In this document: piece after piece, positions 46,001 to 54,143 of the stretch
How positions within the stretch are numbered: position 1 is the first letter of the stretch
How the letters are laid out: every line of letters begins with the position of its first letter
Assembly (NCBI RefSeq): GCF_039535115.1
Contig: NZ_BAAAWO010000001.1
Coordinates: 2,480,001-2,544,000, forward strand
Direction: 5' to 3'
Length of the DNA stretch: 64,000 nucleotides
Source: Paeniglutamicibacter sulfureus
Lineage (GTDB): Bacteria > Actinomycetota > Actinomycetes > Actinomycetales > Micrococcaceae
Made by a program: the position numbers and the translations under genes
The notes under the pieces: generated by a model
Seen by the model: the letters and a program-made list of their open reading frames with translations, nothing else
Database searches by the model: none
Told to the model about the DNA's origin: nothing

Positions 46001-46116
46001 CCCGCTTGTCACCGCTGGGAAATCAGCACATCAACACGCTCGGCCGTTACGCTTTCACCGCACCAACGCCCGACGGGCTGCGCCCACTGAGAAAACAGCT
46101 CCAGCCGGAGGGCTGA
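43048..46116 (+). CDS. tnpA: Tn3-family transposase
   Basis: A 1022-residue DDE transposase of normal Tn3-family length. The N-terminal part has the DUF4158-like region (FLSDEQAARFGRF, DRELIAKRRGDHNRLGFAVQ). The catalytic Tn3 domain shows ASDTASYSDMVFGIFTLLGYKFSPRIADL near residue 780 and the C-terminal HRLARAIFHGRRG and LSPLGNQHINTLGRYAF. It starts 44 bp inside the left terminal repeat. It converges with tnpR; their stops are 134 bp apart. It looks intact and probably active. Confidence 0.95.
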   Translation: MPVDFLSDEQAARFGRFSGDPLQTDLERFFYLDDADRELIAKRRGDHNRLGFAVQVGTVRFLGSFLADPLDVPWTVVDYLAAQLGISDPSAVKRYTVRVETANTHAREIRTAYGYRECIGAVPGELAEFVYSRAWTHGEGPTVLFEHATAWLRRERVLLPGVTTLVRVVQSSREAAQGRMHSMLAAAAQQVDAGLPATLLGLLKKDHGQQVSRLEALRAGPTRVSGPELEKALHRVEAVRTLGAGAVDMSEVPAARVRELARYGLGAKAQSLRRLAEPRRSATLVATVAALEAAAVDDALDLFDLLMTTKVLGPSRRAAAAERLAKMPELEQASSILARVGQTLLRVLGESGEQVDVVAAWAALEQVAARDRIADAVAKVGELVPDQRGAAGAMREQMARRFRTVAPFLRLLSTTIPWGAIPVGQQVLDALSGLDGLRGRRRVRREEVDEALVPPAWHGVVFEAAGESEVNRDAWVVCVLEQLRASLRRRDVFALTSTRWSDPRAQLLTGSAWDTAREQALRSLSLEGPVSEHLAGKVEVLDAAWRGLSDSIGQAGPEASLRLVEDGNGRVKLSVTPLDALVIPESLTNLRAQVAGMLPRVDLPEILLEVHSWTGFLHSYTHASGAGARMGDLPLSVAAVLTAQACNVGLTPVVAEGHPALTRDRLGHVEANYVRAETHTLANGRLIEAQSGVPIIASWGGGLLASVDGLRFVVPVRTINAAPNPKYFGRGRGLTWFNAVNDQVSGIGAVVVPGTARDSLYVLDTMLNLDGGPKPEMVASDTASYSDMVFGIFTLLGYKFSPRIADLSDQRLWRATAPGQDPGDYGVLNDIARHKIRLDKISAHWDDMTRVAASLATGTVRAYDVLRTLTRDNGSPSPLGSAILEYGRMAKTLHLLALVDPSDETYRRAINTQLTVQESRHRLARAIFHGRRGQVYQRYREGQEDQLGALGLVLNAVVLWNTRYTDAAIAALREAGAEISENDIARLSPLGNQHINTLGRYAFTAPTPDGLRPLRKQLQPEG

Positions 46117-46249
46117 CTCTTCTGAGCGTGTCGGGGACTGATCCTTACGGAAATTCACGCTCAGGACAGACAGGTCTTGATTTCCTGCGTCGATGTCGTC
46201 GGGCAGGTGTCGTTCATAAGCCGGCAGCACTGCGTCGGGACATCAGGGA

Positions 46250-46861
46250 TCAGCGGCTCTTGCTGGATCTGGCCTCTGCACCGAGGTGACGGTAGAGCGT
46301 CGCGCGACTCCACCCGACCAAACGTGCCGCTTCTTCGGCGGTGCGTCCCTTCGCGCGGGCGTCCTTCGCAATCGCGAGCTTGTCCGCGATCACCGTCGGG
46401 TCCGAGAGCGGCCGGCCGAACCGGGTGCCCGATTGACGCGCCGCGGCGATTCCGGCATTGACCCGCTCCACGATTAGCTCGCGCTCGTATTCGGCCAGGG
46501 AGGCCAGCAGGTTCAGCATCATCCGCCCGGTGGATGTCGCGGGGTCGATCCCGTCCGAAACGGAGCGGACCTGCACGCCATGTTCGCGCAGCAGGTTCAC
46601 GGTGTTCAGGACATCGACCAGGGATCGGCCGAGCCGGTCGACCCGCCAGACCACCACGGTGTCTCCGGCCTCGGCGTACTCAAGCAGCTTCTTCATCCCG
46701 GGCCGCTCGATCGCGGTCCTGCTGCCGGAGGTGACATCGGCGAACACGTCCCGTTTCTGCACCCCGTCCTTGACCAGCGCGCCAAGCTGCAACTGCGCAT
46801 CCTGGCTCGAGGTGCTCACCCGCGTGTATCCCAAAAGTCTCACTCCGCCATTGTGGCTCAA
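46250..46861 (-). CDS. tnpR: Tn3-family resolvase, serine recombinase
   Basis: A 203-residue serine resolvase with nucleophile S16 in YTRVSTSSQ, VWRVDRLGRSLVDVL near residue 75, SLAEYERELIVERVNAGI near 120, and a C-terminal helix-turn-helix (EEAARLVGWSRATLYRHL). It resolves cointegrates at a res site, expected upstream of its start in 46862-47143. It differs clearly from the recombinase at 26975, so the two belong to different systems. Confidence 0.92.
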   Translation of the reverse strand: MSHNGGVRLLGYTRVSTSSQDAQLQLGALVKDGVQKRDVFADVTSGSRTAIERPGMKKLLEYAEAGDTVVVWRVDRLGRSLVDVLNTVNLLREHGVQVRSVSDGIDPATSTGRMMLNLLASLAEYERELIVERVNAGIAAARQSGTRFGRPLSDPTVIADKLAIAKDARAKGRTAEEAARLVGWSRATLYRHLGAEARSSKSR

Positions 46862-47143
46862 AAACCCCTTGAACCCAAGCGGACGAGACGCTTTACGGTA
46901 AGACGACTTTCTGGAACAAAATGCCTCCCGGGACTGCGCCGCGACCGGTGGTCAAAATTGGCGCGGGTCCGGTGTCTCGAAAAGCTTTAGATTTATGAGA
47001 CAGACGTGCGGGGCGTGACCGAGATGCGAACGCCCCGGAACGCAACTCCCGGCAAGTTCGGGGCCAACCCGAGCAGCCGCCGGGGTGGACTCCAGCGACC
47101 AGCCTTCATGCCATTGATCAGCAATTTGGGATATCATCAGTAA
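46862..47143. promoter_or_regulatory. Divergent region: presumed res site and cad promoter
   Basis: 281 bp between tnpR and the CmtR-like gene. It is the expected place for the resolution site and tnpR promoter; AT-rich blocks occur near 46900-47000, but I could not map the three res subsites. The right end carries the metal-regulator operator. Confidence 0.45.
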
Positions 47144-47155
47144 ATGCTGATCAAT
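47113..47155. promoter_or_regulatory. Operator of the CmtR-like metal regulator
   Basis: ATTGATCAGCA (47113-47123) and its exact complement TGCTGATCAAT (47145-47155) form an 11-bp inverted repeat with a 21-nt spacer. The right arm overlaps the ATG at 47144. The sequence resembles ArsR/SmtB-family operators. No ribosome-binding site precedes the ATG, so the mRNA may be leaderless. Confidence 0.7.
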
Positions 47156-47530
47156 CAAGATGCTCCGGTGGACGCGTGCGGGCTGGACCCCGCGGCCGCC
47201 TTGTTCCGTTCCCTCGGCGACCCGGTCCGGCTGAAAATCGTCAAGCGGATGGCCAGCGGCGAGGTACGGGTCGGCGACCTCACCCGCGAGCTGGGCCTGG
47301 CCCAATCCACGGCCTCGATGCACGTGGCCTGCCTGCGCGACTGCGGCCTGGTCGAGGGACGCTCCCAGGGCCGCAGCGTGTACTACTCGCTGTCCCGCCC
47401 GGAGCTGATGGACATGCTCGCCCAGGCCGAGGTCCTGCTGGCCGCCACCGGCAACGCGGTCAGCCTGTGCCCGAACTACGGCCCGGACAGCACCACCGCC
47501 CCGATGATTGAAAAGGAGAACGCCCGATGA
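47144..47530 (+). CDS. cmtR: ArsR/SmtB-family metal-sensing repressor (CmtR-like)
   Basis: A 128-residue winged-helix repressor: LFRSLGDPVRLKIVKRMASGEV, then LTRELGLAQSTASMHVACLRDCGLV and the wing GRSQGRSVYYSL. Cys63 and Cys67 in ACLRDCGLV plus Cys109 in the C-terminal SLCPNYG tail match the Cd/Pb-sensing cysteines of mycobacterial CmtR (C57, C61, C102). It should repress its own operon until cadmium or lead binds. Its end overlaps the ATPase gene by four bases. Confidence 0.87.
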   Translation: MLINQDAPVDACGLDPAAALFRSLGDPVRLKIVKRMASGEVRVGDLTRELGLAQSTASMHVACLRDCGLVEGRSQGRSVYYSLSRPELMDMLAQAEVLLAATGNAVSLCPNYGPDSTTAPMIEKENAR

Positions 47531-49473
47531 GCGACGCCTGCGGATGCAGCGACGAGACAACCGAACCCGGTGAAGCCGAAGAGGCCACGGGGTTCTGGCA
47601 AGTAACCGAGGTCCGTGCGGCCGCCGTGGCCGGTGTGCTGCTGCTGGCGGCGTGGATCACCTCGCTGGCAGCAGGCCCCCGGTTCGTGACGCTTCCGCTG
47701 GAACTCGGTGCGCTGTTGGTTGCTGCCTGGACGTTCGTTCCCTCCACGCTCCGGCGTCTTCTCAAGGGAAAGATCGGCGTCGGTACGCTGATGACGATCG
47801 CCGCCGTCGGTGCCGTGGCACTGGGCCAGTTCGAGGAAGCGGCCATGCTGGCCTTCCTCTATGCGATTTCCGAGGGATTGGAAGAATACTCCCTGGCAAA
47901 AACCCGGCGCGGCCTGCGGGCACTGCTGGACCTGGTTCCGGCCGAGGCCCGGATCCTGCGCAACGGCATCGAAACCACGGTATCCCCCTCCGTCTTGGTC
48001 CCCGGGGACCGCATGGTCGTCCGGCCCGGGGAACGCCTGGCCACCGACGGACGGATCCTCACCGGCCGCACCTCCCTGGACACCTCGGCGCTCACCGGCG
48101 AATCCGTCCCCGTCGAGGTCGGCCCCGGCTCCGAGGTCTACGCCGGTTCCATCAACGGCACCGGCCCGCTGGAGGTCGAAGTCACCAGCACCGCGGAGAA
48201 CAACTCGCTGGCCAAGATCGTGCACATCGTGGAAGCCGAGCAATCCCGCAAGGGCCCGGGCCAACGGCTGGCCGACTCCATTGCCAAGAAACTGGTCCCC
48301 GGCATCCTGATCGCCGCCGCCCTGATCATCATCTTCGGCTTCATCGTCGGGGAACCGGCCTTGTGGTTCGAACGCGCCCTGGTCGTCCTGGTGGCGGCCT
48401 CGCCCTGCGCGCTGGCCATCTCCGTGCCCGTGACCGTCGTGGCCTCCGTCGGTGCCGCCAGCCGCATCGGGGTGCTCATCAAGGGTGGCGGCGCGTTGGA
48501 AACCCTGGGCAAGATCCGCACCATCGCCCTGGACAAGACCGGAACATTGACCCGGAACAAGCCTTCGGTGATCGAGGTCGTGGGTACCGGATCCGCGACC
48601 CGGGAACGAGTCCTTGCCCTCGCGGCGGGACTGGAATCCCGCAGCGAACACCCGCTGGCCCGCGCTATCCTCGCCTCGACCACCGGCCGGGCTTCGGTCA
48701 CCGACGTTGACACGATTCCCGGGGCGGGCCTGGAGGGGCGGATCGAGGGCAGGCGTGTCCGGCTTGGTCGCCCGGGCTGGATCGATGCCGGTGCCTTGGC
48801 CCCGGACATCGAGCGTATGCAGCACGCGGGTGCCACCTCGGTGCTCATCGAGGAGGACGGGCAGGTCATCGGTGCCATCGGCGTCCGCGACGAGCTGCGC
48901 CCCGAGGCCCGCGAGGTCATCGCAAGGCTCACCGCGGCCGGATACACCACGGCCATGCTCACCGGGGACAACGTCATCACCGCAACGGCCCTGGGCAAGG
49001 CCGCGGGCATTACCGAAGTCCATGCCGATCTGCGCCCGGAGGACAAGGCGGAGATCATCCGCACCCTCCAATCCCGGCAGCCCACCGCGATGGTCGGGGA
49101 CGGAGTCAACGACGCGCCCGCCCTGGCCACGGCCGATAGCGGAATCGCGATGGGTGCCATGGGCACCGACGTGGCCATCGAAACCGCGGACATCGCCCTG
49201 ATGGGCGAGGACCTAAACCACCTGCCCCAGGTACTGGACCACGCGCGCAACACCCGGCGCATCATGCTCCAGAACGTGGGCCTGTCCCTGCTGCTGATTG
49301 CCGCACTGATCCCCCTGGCCCTCTTCGGGGTCCTCGGGTTGGCCGCGGTGGTCCTCATCCACGAGCTGGCAGAAATCGTCGTGATCGCCAACGGAGTCCG
49401 GGCCGGCCGGATCAGCGGCAAGGCCGCACTGAAAAGCACGCAGCCGGTCCCGTCCCTGGAGCCTGCGGCATGA
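47527..49473 (+). CDS. P1B-type heavy-metal-transporting ATPase (SPC motif)
   Basis: A 648-residue metal-efflux ATPase. The short N-terminus has Cys residues (SDACGCSD) but no HMA domain. It has the transmembrane metal motif S292-P293-C294 rather than CPC, phosphorylation D336 in DKTGTLT, SEHPLA, the hinge MVGDGVNDAPAL, and HELAEIVVIANG in the last helix pair. SPC is the signature of the P1B-4 branch (Co/Zn/Cd exporters such as CtpD and CzcP). With the CmtR-like regulator upstream, cadmium, zinc or lead efflux is likely. It overlaps both neighbours by four bases. Confidence 0.9.
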   Translation: MSDACGCSDETTEPGEAEEATGFWQVTEVRAAAVAGVLLLAAWITSLAAGPRFVTLPLELGALLVAAWTFVPSTLRRLLKGKIGVGTLMTIAAVGAVALGQFEEAAMLAFLYAISEGLEEYSLAKTRRGLRALLDLVPAEARILRNGIETTVSPSVLVPGDRMVVRPGERLATDGRILTGRTSLDTSALTGESVPVEVGPGSEVYAGSINGTGPLEVEVTSTAENNSLAKIVHIVEAEQSRKGPGQRLADSIAKKLVPGILIAAALIIIFGFIVGEPALWFERALVVLVAASPCALAISVPVTVVASVGAASRIGVLIKGGGALETLGKIRTIALDKTGTLTRNKPSVIEVVGTGSATRERVLALAAGLESRSEHPLARAILASTTGRASVTDVDTIPGAGLEGRIEGRRVRLGRPGWIDAGALAPDIERMQHAGATSVLIEEDGQVIGAIGVRDELRPEAREVIARLTAAGYTTAMLTGDNVITATALGKAAGITEVHADLRPEDKAEIIRTLQSRQPTAMVGDGVNDAPALATADSGIAMGAMGTDVAIETADIALMGEDLNHLPQVLDHARNTRRIMLQNVGLSLLLIAALIPLALFGVLGLAAVVLIHELAEIVVIANGVRAGRISGKAALKSTQPVPSLEPAA

Positions 49474-49979
49474 TCCCCCAGGCCCCGGAGACAGCCGCCC
49501 CTCGGAAGCGGGGAACGCGTATGGTCAGGACCGCGATGCTTCTTGGCGCGGCCGCGCTGGCAGCCGTCGATCTGGCCCTCAAGGCATTGGCCGAAACCTT
49601 GCTTTCCAACGGTGCTACCACCGACCTGGGGCTGGTGAATATCCGCTTGCTCTATAACCCGGGCGTAGCGTTCAGCTTTGGCGCGGACCTCCCCTCCTGG
49701 GTCATCGTGGTGGTAACAGGGCTGATCATCGCCGCACTGACCTGGTATGCGGTTTCCTCCGCACCAGCCATGGGCCGGATGTCCCGAACGGGCGCGACCC
49801 TGCTGCTCGGTGGTGCCGTCGGCAACTTCATTGACCGGCTCGACGGGCGCGGCGTGGTGGACTACCTGCACACCGGGTGGTTCCCCACCTTCAACCTGGC
49901 AGATGTGTTTGTCACCGCGGGAGTTGTTCTGTATGCCCTCGGCACGCTTCGTGCCGCCCCTTCCCGGGACCACGACTGA
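49470..49979 (+). CDS. lspA: Lipoprotein signal peptidase (signal peptidase II) on the metal operon
   Basis: A 169-residue polytopic protease. The conserved blocks are LLYNPGVAFSFG, GAVGNFIDRLDGRGVVDYL (first catalytic Asp in the NxxDR) and FNLADVFVTAG (second catalytic Asp). It overlaps the ATPase gene by four bases. Extra lspA copies beside Cd/Pb ATPases are known in resistance transposons (pbrC-like); why they help is unsettled. Confidence 0.92.
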   Translation: MIPQAPETAAPRKRGTRMVRTAMLLGAAALAAVDLALKALAETLLSNGATTDLGLVNIRLLYNPGVAFSFGADLPSWVIVVVTGLIIAALTWYAVSSAPAMGRMSRTGATLLLGGAVGNFIDRLDGRGVVDYLHTGWFPTFNLADVFVTAGVVLYALGTLRAAPSRDHD

Positions 49980-50210
49980 CCACTCGGGTCGCGCGAGGGC
50001 TTTCCATTTGCTGAACGAGGGCACCCGGAAACCCGAGTGGGATCACCCGTTGGTCCCGGCAAAGTCCAAGAAACTGTAAAAAGATCGTCCCAGCGCTTTG
50101 CCGGGACGGCTTGCCGCACGATTCATGAGCGTTCGCTCCCGGAGCAGCAAAACAATAACGACACCGGCTGGCATTCCTTTGCACCCGCCAGCCAAGGAAC
50201 GGAACACCGC

Positions 50211-50897
50211 ATGAACAGCACCACCCCGCAATCCACCCGCTCCCCGAAGAAATCCAAGATCATCGTCTGGACCCTGCTGGCCGCCATCGTTGTCGCTGCC
50301 ATCGTCGGTTACGTTCTCGCCCAGGGAAACGCCAAAACCGCAGCCACCGGCGCCACCGCAACGGAAGGGCAGGTCGTTCGGGAGAACAGCCGGGTGCTCT
50401 CCCAGGCGCCGAACGAAAAGGCGGTCCTGGTGGAGTTCCTGGACTTCGAGTGCGAGTCCTGCGGCGCGTTCTACCCGGTCATCGAGGAGCTGCGCGGCGA
50501 ATACGCGGAGAACATCACCTTCGTCCAGCGGTACTTCCCGCTGCCCGGGCACCTGAACTCCATGAACGCCGCCTTGGCCGTGGAGTCCGCGGCCCTGCAG
50601 GGTGCCTACGAACCGATGTACAAGAAGATGTTCGAGACCCAAGCCCAGTGGGGCGAGTCGGCGGACAACAAGAGCGCCCTGTTCCGCACCTACGCCGAGG
50701 ACCTCGGCCTGGACTTGGCCGCGTACGATGCCTCCGTCGCCGACCCTGCCACCCAGGACCGCATCAAGCTGGACATCGCCGACGGCAAGGCCCTGGGCGT
50801 CAGCGGAACCCCGACGTTCTTCCTCGAGGGAAAGATGCTCACGGTCCAGAGCCTGGAACAGTTCGTGGCCGCCATCGAAGAAGCCGCCGCCAACTAG
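50211..50897 (+). CDS. DsbA-like membrane-anchored thiol oxidoreductase
   Basis: A 228-residue protein. One N-terminal membrane anchor (about residues 20-42: IIVWTLLAAIVVAAIVGYVL) is followed by a thioredoxin-fold DsbA domain. The active site is C81-E-S-C84 in FECESCGAFYPV, and the cis-proline is in GTPTFFLEG. It acts outside the membrane to form disulfides. ATG 50211 has AAGGAACGG upstream. It is followed 29 nt later by a VKOR-like gene, its probable re-oxidising partner. Confidence 0.88.
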   Translation: MNSTTPQSTRSPKKSKIIVWTLLAAIVVAAIVGYVLAQGNAKTAATGATATEGQVVRENSRVLSQAPNEKAVLVEFLDFECESCGAFYPVIEELRGEYAENITFVQRYFPLPGHLNSMNAALAVESAALQGAYEPMYKKMFETQAQWGESADNKSALFRTYAEDLGLDLAAYDASVADPATQDRIKLDIADGKALGVSGTPTFFLEGKMLTVQSLEQFVAAIEEAAAN

Positions 50898-50926
50898 TCC
50901 GCCGTCCCGAGCCTGGAGAAGACGCC

Positions 50927-51568
50927 ATGAGCACACCAGACACCGGCCCTGTCGTAGCCGGCCCCCAAGGACTCGAGCCCCGGGTTCCCCGCTTTGCCCG
51001 CCCACGGGCGTTCGGGTTCCTGCTATTGGCGACGGGGGTCGTGGGCTGGGTCGCCTCGGCCGTCCTCGTCCTGGAACGACTGGCCCTGTACAAGGACCCT
51101 GGCCACGTCACCAGCTGCGACGTGAACCCGTGGGTCTCCTGCGGGCGGGTCATGGGCACCTGGCAGTCGGAATTGTTCGGCTTCCCCAACCCGCTGATCG
51201 GCATCGTCGCGTTCGCCGTCGTCCTGGCCACCGCCATGGCGGTCCTCTCCGGGGCCGCCCCGGGGCGCTGGTACTGGGCCGGCTTGCAGGCCGGGGTGAC
51301 CCTGGGGACGGTGTTCGTCATCTGGCTCTGGAGCCAGGCCCTCTTTGAGATCTACATTCTGTGCCTGTACTGCATGGTGGTGTGGGCGGCCATGATCCCC
51401 CTGTTCATCCTGCTCACGGTCCGCAACCTCGTCCACGGGGTCATCCCCGCGCCGCGGGCCGTGGTCCGGTTCGCTGCCGACTGGGCCGGCACGCTCGTGG
51501 CCATCGCCTATGTCGCGGTCGCCGGATCCGTGTTCCTTCGCTTCTTCCCGGCCTTCACCGGCGGATAA
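50927..51568 (+). CDS. VKOR-family disulfide-generating membrane protein
   Basis: A 213-residue protein with four to five membrane segments. The loop-cysteine pair is in SCDVNPWVSCGRV and the quinone-side active site is CLYC near residue 146. These match bacterial vitamin K epoxide reductase homologues, which reoxidise DsbA-like partners with quinone. ATG 50927 has GGAGAAG upstream. With the DsbA-like gene it forms a complete oxidative-folding module within a heavy-metal transposon. Confidence 0.9.
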   Translation: MSTPDTGPVVAGPQGLEPRVPRFARPRAFGFLLLATGVVGWVASAVLVLERLALYKDPGHVTSCDVNPWVSCGRVMGTWQSELFGFPNPLIGIVAFAVVLATAMAVLSGAAPGRWYWAGLQAGVTLGTVFVIWLWSQALFEIYILCLYCMVVWAAMIPLFILLTVRNLVHGVIPAPRAVVRFAADWAGTLVAIAYVAVAGSVFLRFFPAFTGG

Positions 51569-51913
51569 CCGCCGCTCCCGGGGTACTCCCCGGGACCGGC
51601 GCGGCGGGCTTCGTTCCCTGCGGGTGCATTTTGCCGCGGTCGAAGGCAGCCCTGTTCAACAGCCGCCAGGCACCGTTGGAATCAGGCCATTTGGCGTTGA
51701 TCTCCACGGTCCCGGTTGCCGTTCCGCTTGCGGACGCGAAACCGCAGTGCAGAGGACTTCTGACTGTGCAGGCGAAAATGACACCCGGAGTCCTCTGCAC
51801 GAAGCGGCATCCGGCCTGATGCCGCCTGCACCGACCTGCCTTCTAGGCGCGCGCCCCGTTTGCCGAAACGATGGGCCAGGCACGTGCACCCCCCGGTTCC
51901 CGGCGTGTGGGCG
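51569..51913. terminator. Convergent intergenic region with an inverted repeat
   Basis: 345 bp between the VKOR-like gene and the convergent merB gene, with no gene recognised. GTGCAGAGGACT (51747-51758) and its exact complement (51789-51800) form a 12-bp stem with a 30-nt loop, which may end both transcripts. The minus-strand frame at 51555-51800 has no family features. Confidence 0.5.
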
Positions 51914-52582
51914 TCACGGTGCGCAGCAGTCGTTTCGCGTGTCCGAACCCGGATCCGCGCAGGTTGCATCCGACAGCATCGAGGCCGCGATGGCGGCGCC
52001 GGCCCGGTGTGCCGCCTCGATGTCCAGGACTTCGCCGTCGGGGTGGGCGTCCAGCCACGGACCGGCGTCCTCGCGGGAGGCGAAGTAATGGATCTGGTTG
52101 CAGAACGAGGACCGCACCGGCCCCGTGCCCCGCGGGCTGATGAGGGACACGACGGCGGTGGCCGGCTGCACGGAGGTCACCGTGCCGTCCGCGCCGGTCG
52201 CCACCCGGATGAGGGTCCCGCTGCCCGGGGAGGTCGACTCAATGGTTGCGGCCTTCCCGATCAGGGCCGGGAAGAAGAGGGTGTCCAGGGCGCACCAGGT
52301 GTAGAGCTGTTCCCCGGCGACGGTAAAGCGGTGCGGGGTGGGTCGCATCGTCAGGGCGAGGCCGATGACGCGGCCCTCGTCGTCGTACTCGGTGTCCGGG
52401 ACGGCGGCCAGTCCCTGCCGGACCGTGTCTTCGCTCCGGCCGCTGGCGGTGGCCAGTTCGGCGATCGTTACGGGCTCGCCCTCGGCCAGGAGCCGCAGCA
52501 GCGGCACGAACAATTTCGGGTCGATTCCGGAGCGCGCGGGGGACAACAGGTAGGTGAGGGCCTGGTGGTCGATGGTGGTCAT
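51914..52582 (-). CDS. merB: Organomercurial (alkylmercury) lyase
   Basis: A 222-residue MerB. The catalytic residues are visible: C97 and D100 in YTWCALDTLFFPAL, and C161 in SSFCNQIHYF. They match C96, D99 and C159 of the R831b enzyme. It breaks the carbon-mercury bond of organomercurials and passes Hg(II) to MerA. ATG 52582 has AAGGAATT upstream; the longer open frame runs into merA and is a shadow. The gene is second in the merA-merB operon, 29 nt after merA. The C-terminus ends with two extra Cys (DCCAP). Confidence 0.93.
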   Translation of the reverse strand: MTTIDHQALTYLLSPARSGIDPKLFVPLLRLLAEGEPVTIAELATASGRSEDTVRQGLAAVPDTEYDDEGRVIGLALTMRPTPHRFTVAGEQLYTWCALDTLFFPALIGKAATIESTSPGSGTLIRVATGADGTVTSVQPATAVVSLISPRGTGPVRSSFCNQIHYFASREDAGPWLDAHPDGEVLDIEAAHRAGAAIAASMLSDATCADPGSDTRNDCCAP

Positions 52583-52611
52583 GGAATTCCTTTGCTTCAG
52601 ATGGGTTGCAC

Positions 52612-54036
52612 TCAGGCGCAGCAGGAGAGCTTGGCGACGTCGGTGGTGAAGGCCTTGCAGGCGATCCTGATGCCCTCGGCCATCGTCAGGTAGGGGCTCC
52701 AGGCGGCGGCGACCTGCGCGGTGGTCATTCCCGCTTCGAGGATGTAGACGCCGGCGGCGGCGATTTCCCCGGCGTCCTTGGCCACCGCGGAAATGCCCAG
52801 GATCCGTCCGGTGCCGAGCTCGGCGACAACCTTGATGAAGCCGCGGGTGTCGCGGTTGACCACGGCTCGCGGCACGTACTCCAGGGGCAGGACCCGGCAC
52901 TCGCAACGGATCCCGGCAGCGACGGCTTCCTTTTCCGTCATGCCGACCGACCCGATGGCGGGACTGGTGAAGGTGACCCGCGGCAGGTGCCGGTAGTCGA
53001 CCTCGGCCAGGGCGTCGGTGAACGCATTGTCCACGGCCATCGCGCCGTGGGCCGCGGCAACGTAAACGAACTCCCGATGTCCGGTCACGTCCCCGGCGGC
53101 CCAGATGCGCGGGTTGGACGTGGCCAGACGGGAATCGACCAGAATCTCGCCTGTGGCGCCGGTCTTCACGCCGACGGCATCAAGGTCCAGCCCCTCGGTC
53201 ACTGGGCGGCGGCCAAGTGCCACGAGGATGTGGGAAGCGCGGAACACTTCTTCGCCCCCGGCCACGCTTGCCGTCACCGAGATCCCGTCCGGGCCGGAGG
53301 CCACGGAGTCGGCCATGGCCCGCCGGACCACCCGGATGCCCTCGTCGGCAAACACCCCCGCAAGGGCCTTGGATGCCTCCGGTTCCTCCTGCGAGGCCAG
53401 CCGGGAACGGACCAGCATGGTCACCCGGGAGCCCAGCCGGGAGAAAAGCTGCGCCATTTCCAGGGCAACATAGCCCCCGCCCAGGACCAGCAATGATTCG
53501 GGAACCTCGTCCAGTTCCATCGCCGTGGTCGAGGTCAGGTACCCGGCCTCGGCCAGTCCGGGGACGGACGGCACCCAGGGTGCGGCGCCGGTGGCCACGA
53601 GGTAGTGCCCGGCCTCGATCGTTCTCACCGTACCGTCCGGGGAGGCGACCCGGAGCAGTGGTGCGTTCTGGGTCCCGGTGAACGATGCGTCCCCCGAGAT
53701 CATCGTCCAGCCGTAGTCCGCGGCCAGATCGACGTACTTCTCCGACCGCATGCTTTCAACCAGCGCGGCTTTGCCCTGGATCAGGGCCGGCATGTCCACC
53801 GGGCCCGCCGAGGTCGCCACCCCGGGGAAGCGGGCCGAGTCCAACGCCACGTGGCGGGCCTCCGCGGCGGCCAGAAGCGCCTTTGAGGGCACGCATCCGG
53901 TGTTCACGCATGTCCCGCCCACGGTGCCGCGCTCCACCATCACGACCCGCTTGCCCAATCCGGTGGCTCGGATCGCGGCCGCAAACGCGCCGCCCCCGGA
54001 ACCAATGATCGCCAAGTCGAACTGTTCGTTTGTCAT
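52612..54036 (-). CDS. merA: Mercuric reductase
   Basis: A 474-residue flavoprotein disulfide reductase. The FAD motif is IIGSGGGAFAAAIRA, the redox-active pair C43 and C48 lies in GTCVNTGCVPSK, the NADPH-binding loop is LGGGYVALEMAQL, and the C-terminal vicinal Cys pair is in SCCA. It reduces Hg(II) to volatile Hg(0) with NADPH. It lacks the N-terminal HMA-like (NmerA) domain, as many actinobacterial MerA do. ATG 54036 is preceded by GAGG; the frame is open a little further to 54063. It is divergent from merR. Confidence 0.95.
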   Translation of the reverse strand: MTNEQFDLAIIGSGGGAFAAAIRATGLGKRVVMVERGTVGGTCVNTGCVPSKALLAAAEARHVALDSARFPGVATSAGPVDMPALIQGKAALVESMRSEKYVDLAADYGWTMISGDASFTGTQNAPLLRVASPDGTVRTIEAGHYLVATGAAPWVPSVPGLAEAGYLTSTTAMELDEVPESLLVLGGGYVALEMAQLFSRLGSRVTMLVRSRLASQEEPEASKALAGVFADEGIRVVRRAMADSVASGPDGISVTASVAGGEEVFRASHILVALGRRPVTEGLDLDAVGVKTGATGEILVDSRLATSNPRIWAAGDVTGHREFVYVAAAHGAMAVDNAFTDALAEVDYRHLPRVTFTSPAIGSVGMTEKEAVAAGIRCECRVLPLEYVPRAVVNRDTRGFIKVVAELGTGRILGISAVAKDAGEIAAAGVYILEAGMTTAQVAAAWSPYLTMAEGIRIACKAFTTDVAKLSCCA

Positions 54037-54078
54037 TCCAGCTACCTCTTCCCTGTGGTGCAAAACGTCCTATGAACC

Positions 54079-54110
54079 ATCATGAACCTTCCAGTACAAT
54101 GGAAGGTCAA
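54079..54110. promoter_or_regulatory. mer operator-promoter (MerR-type long-spacer promoter)
   Basis: ACCTTCC and GGAAGGT form a perfect 7-bp inverted repeat (54086-54107) around an 8-bp centre. On the minus strand a TTGACC -35 (54110-54105) and CATGAT -10 (54084-54079) are separated by 20 bp, with the dyad in the spacer. This overlong spacer is the hallmark of MerR-family activation, here driving merA-merB. It also covers the merR promoter region. Confidence 0.85.
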
Positions 54111-54143
54111 GTTGGGTGGCCACCGAAGGAGGAATCGGGGAAC

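Noticed and set aside
47476..50024. Long minus-strand frames (531 and 628 codons) over the metal ATPase and lspA
   Set aside because: Both run antisense to well-supported genes and have low-complexity Asp/Gly/Arg or Ser/Arg/Ala composition.
52583..52906. N-terminal extension of merB to 330 residues
   Set aside because: The extension overlaps merA, and ATG 52582 has a good ribosome-binding site and gives the normal MerB length and start.
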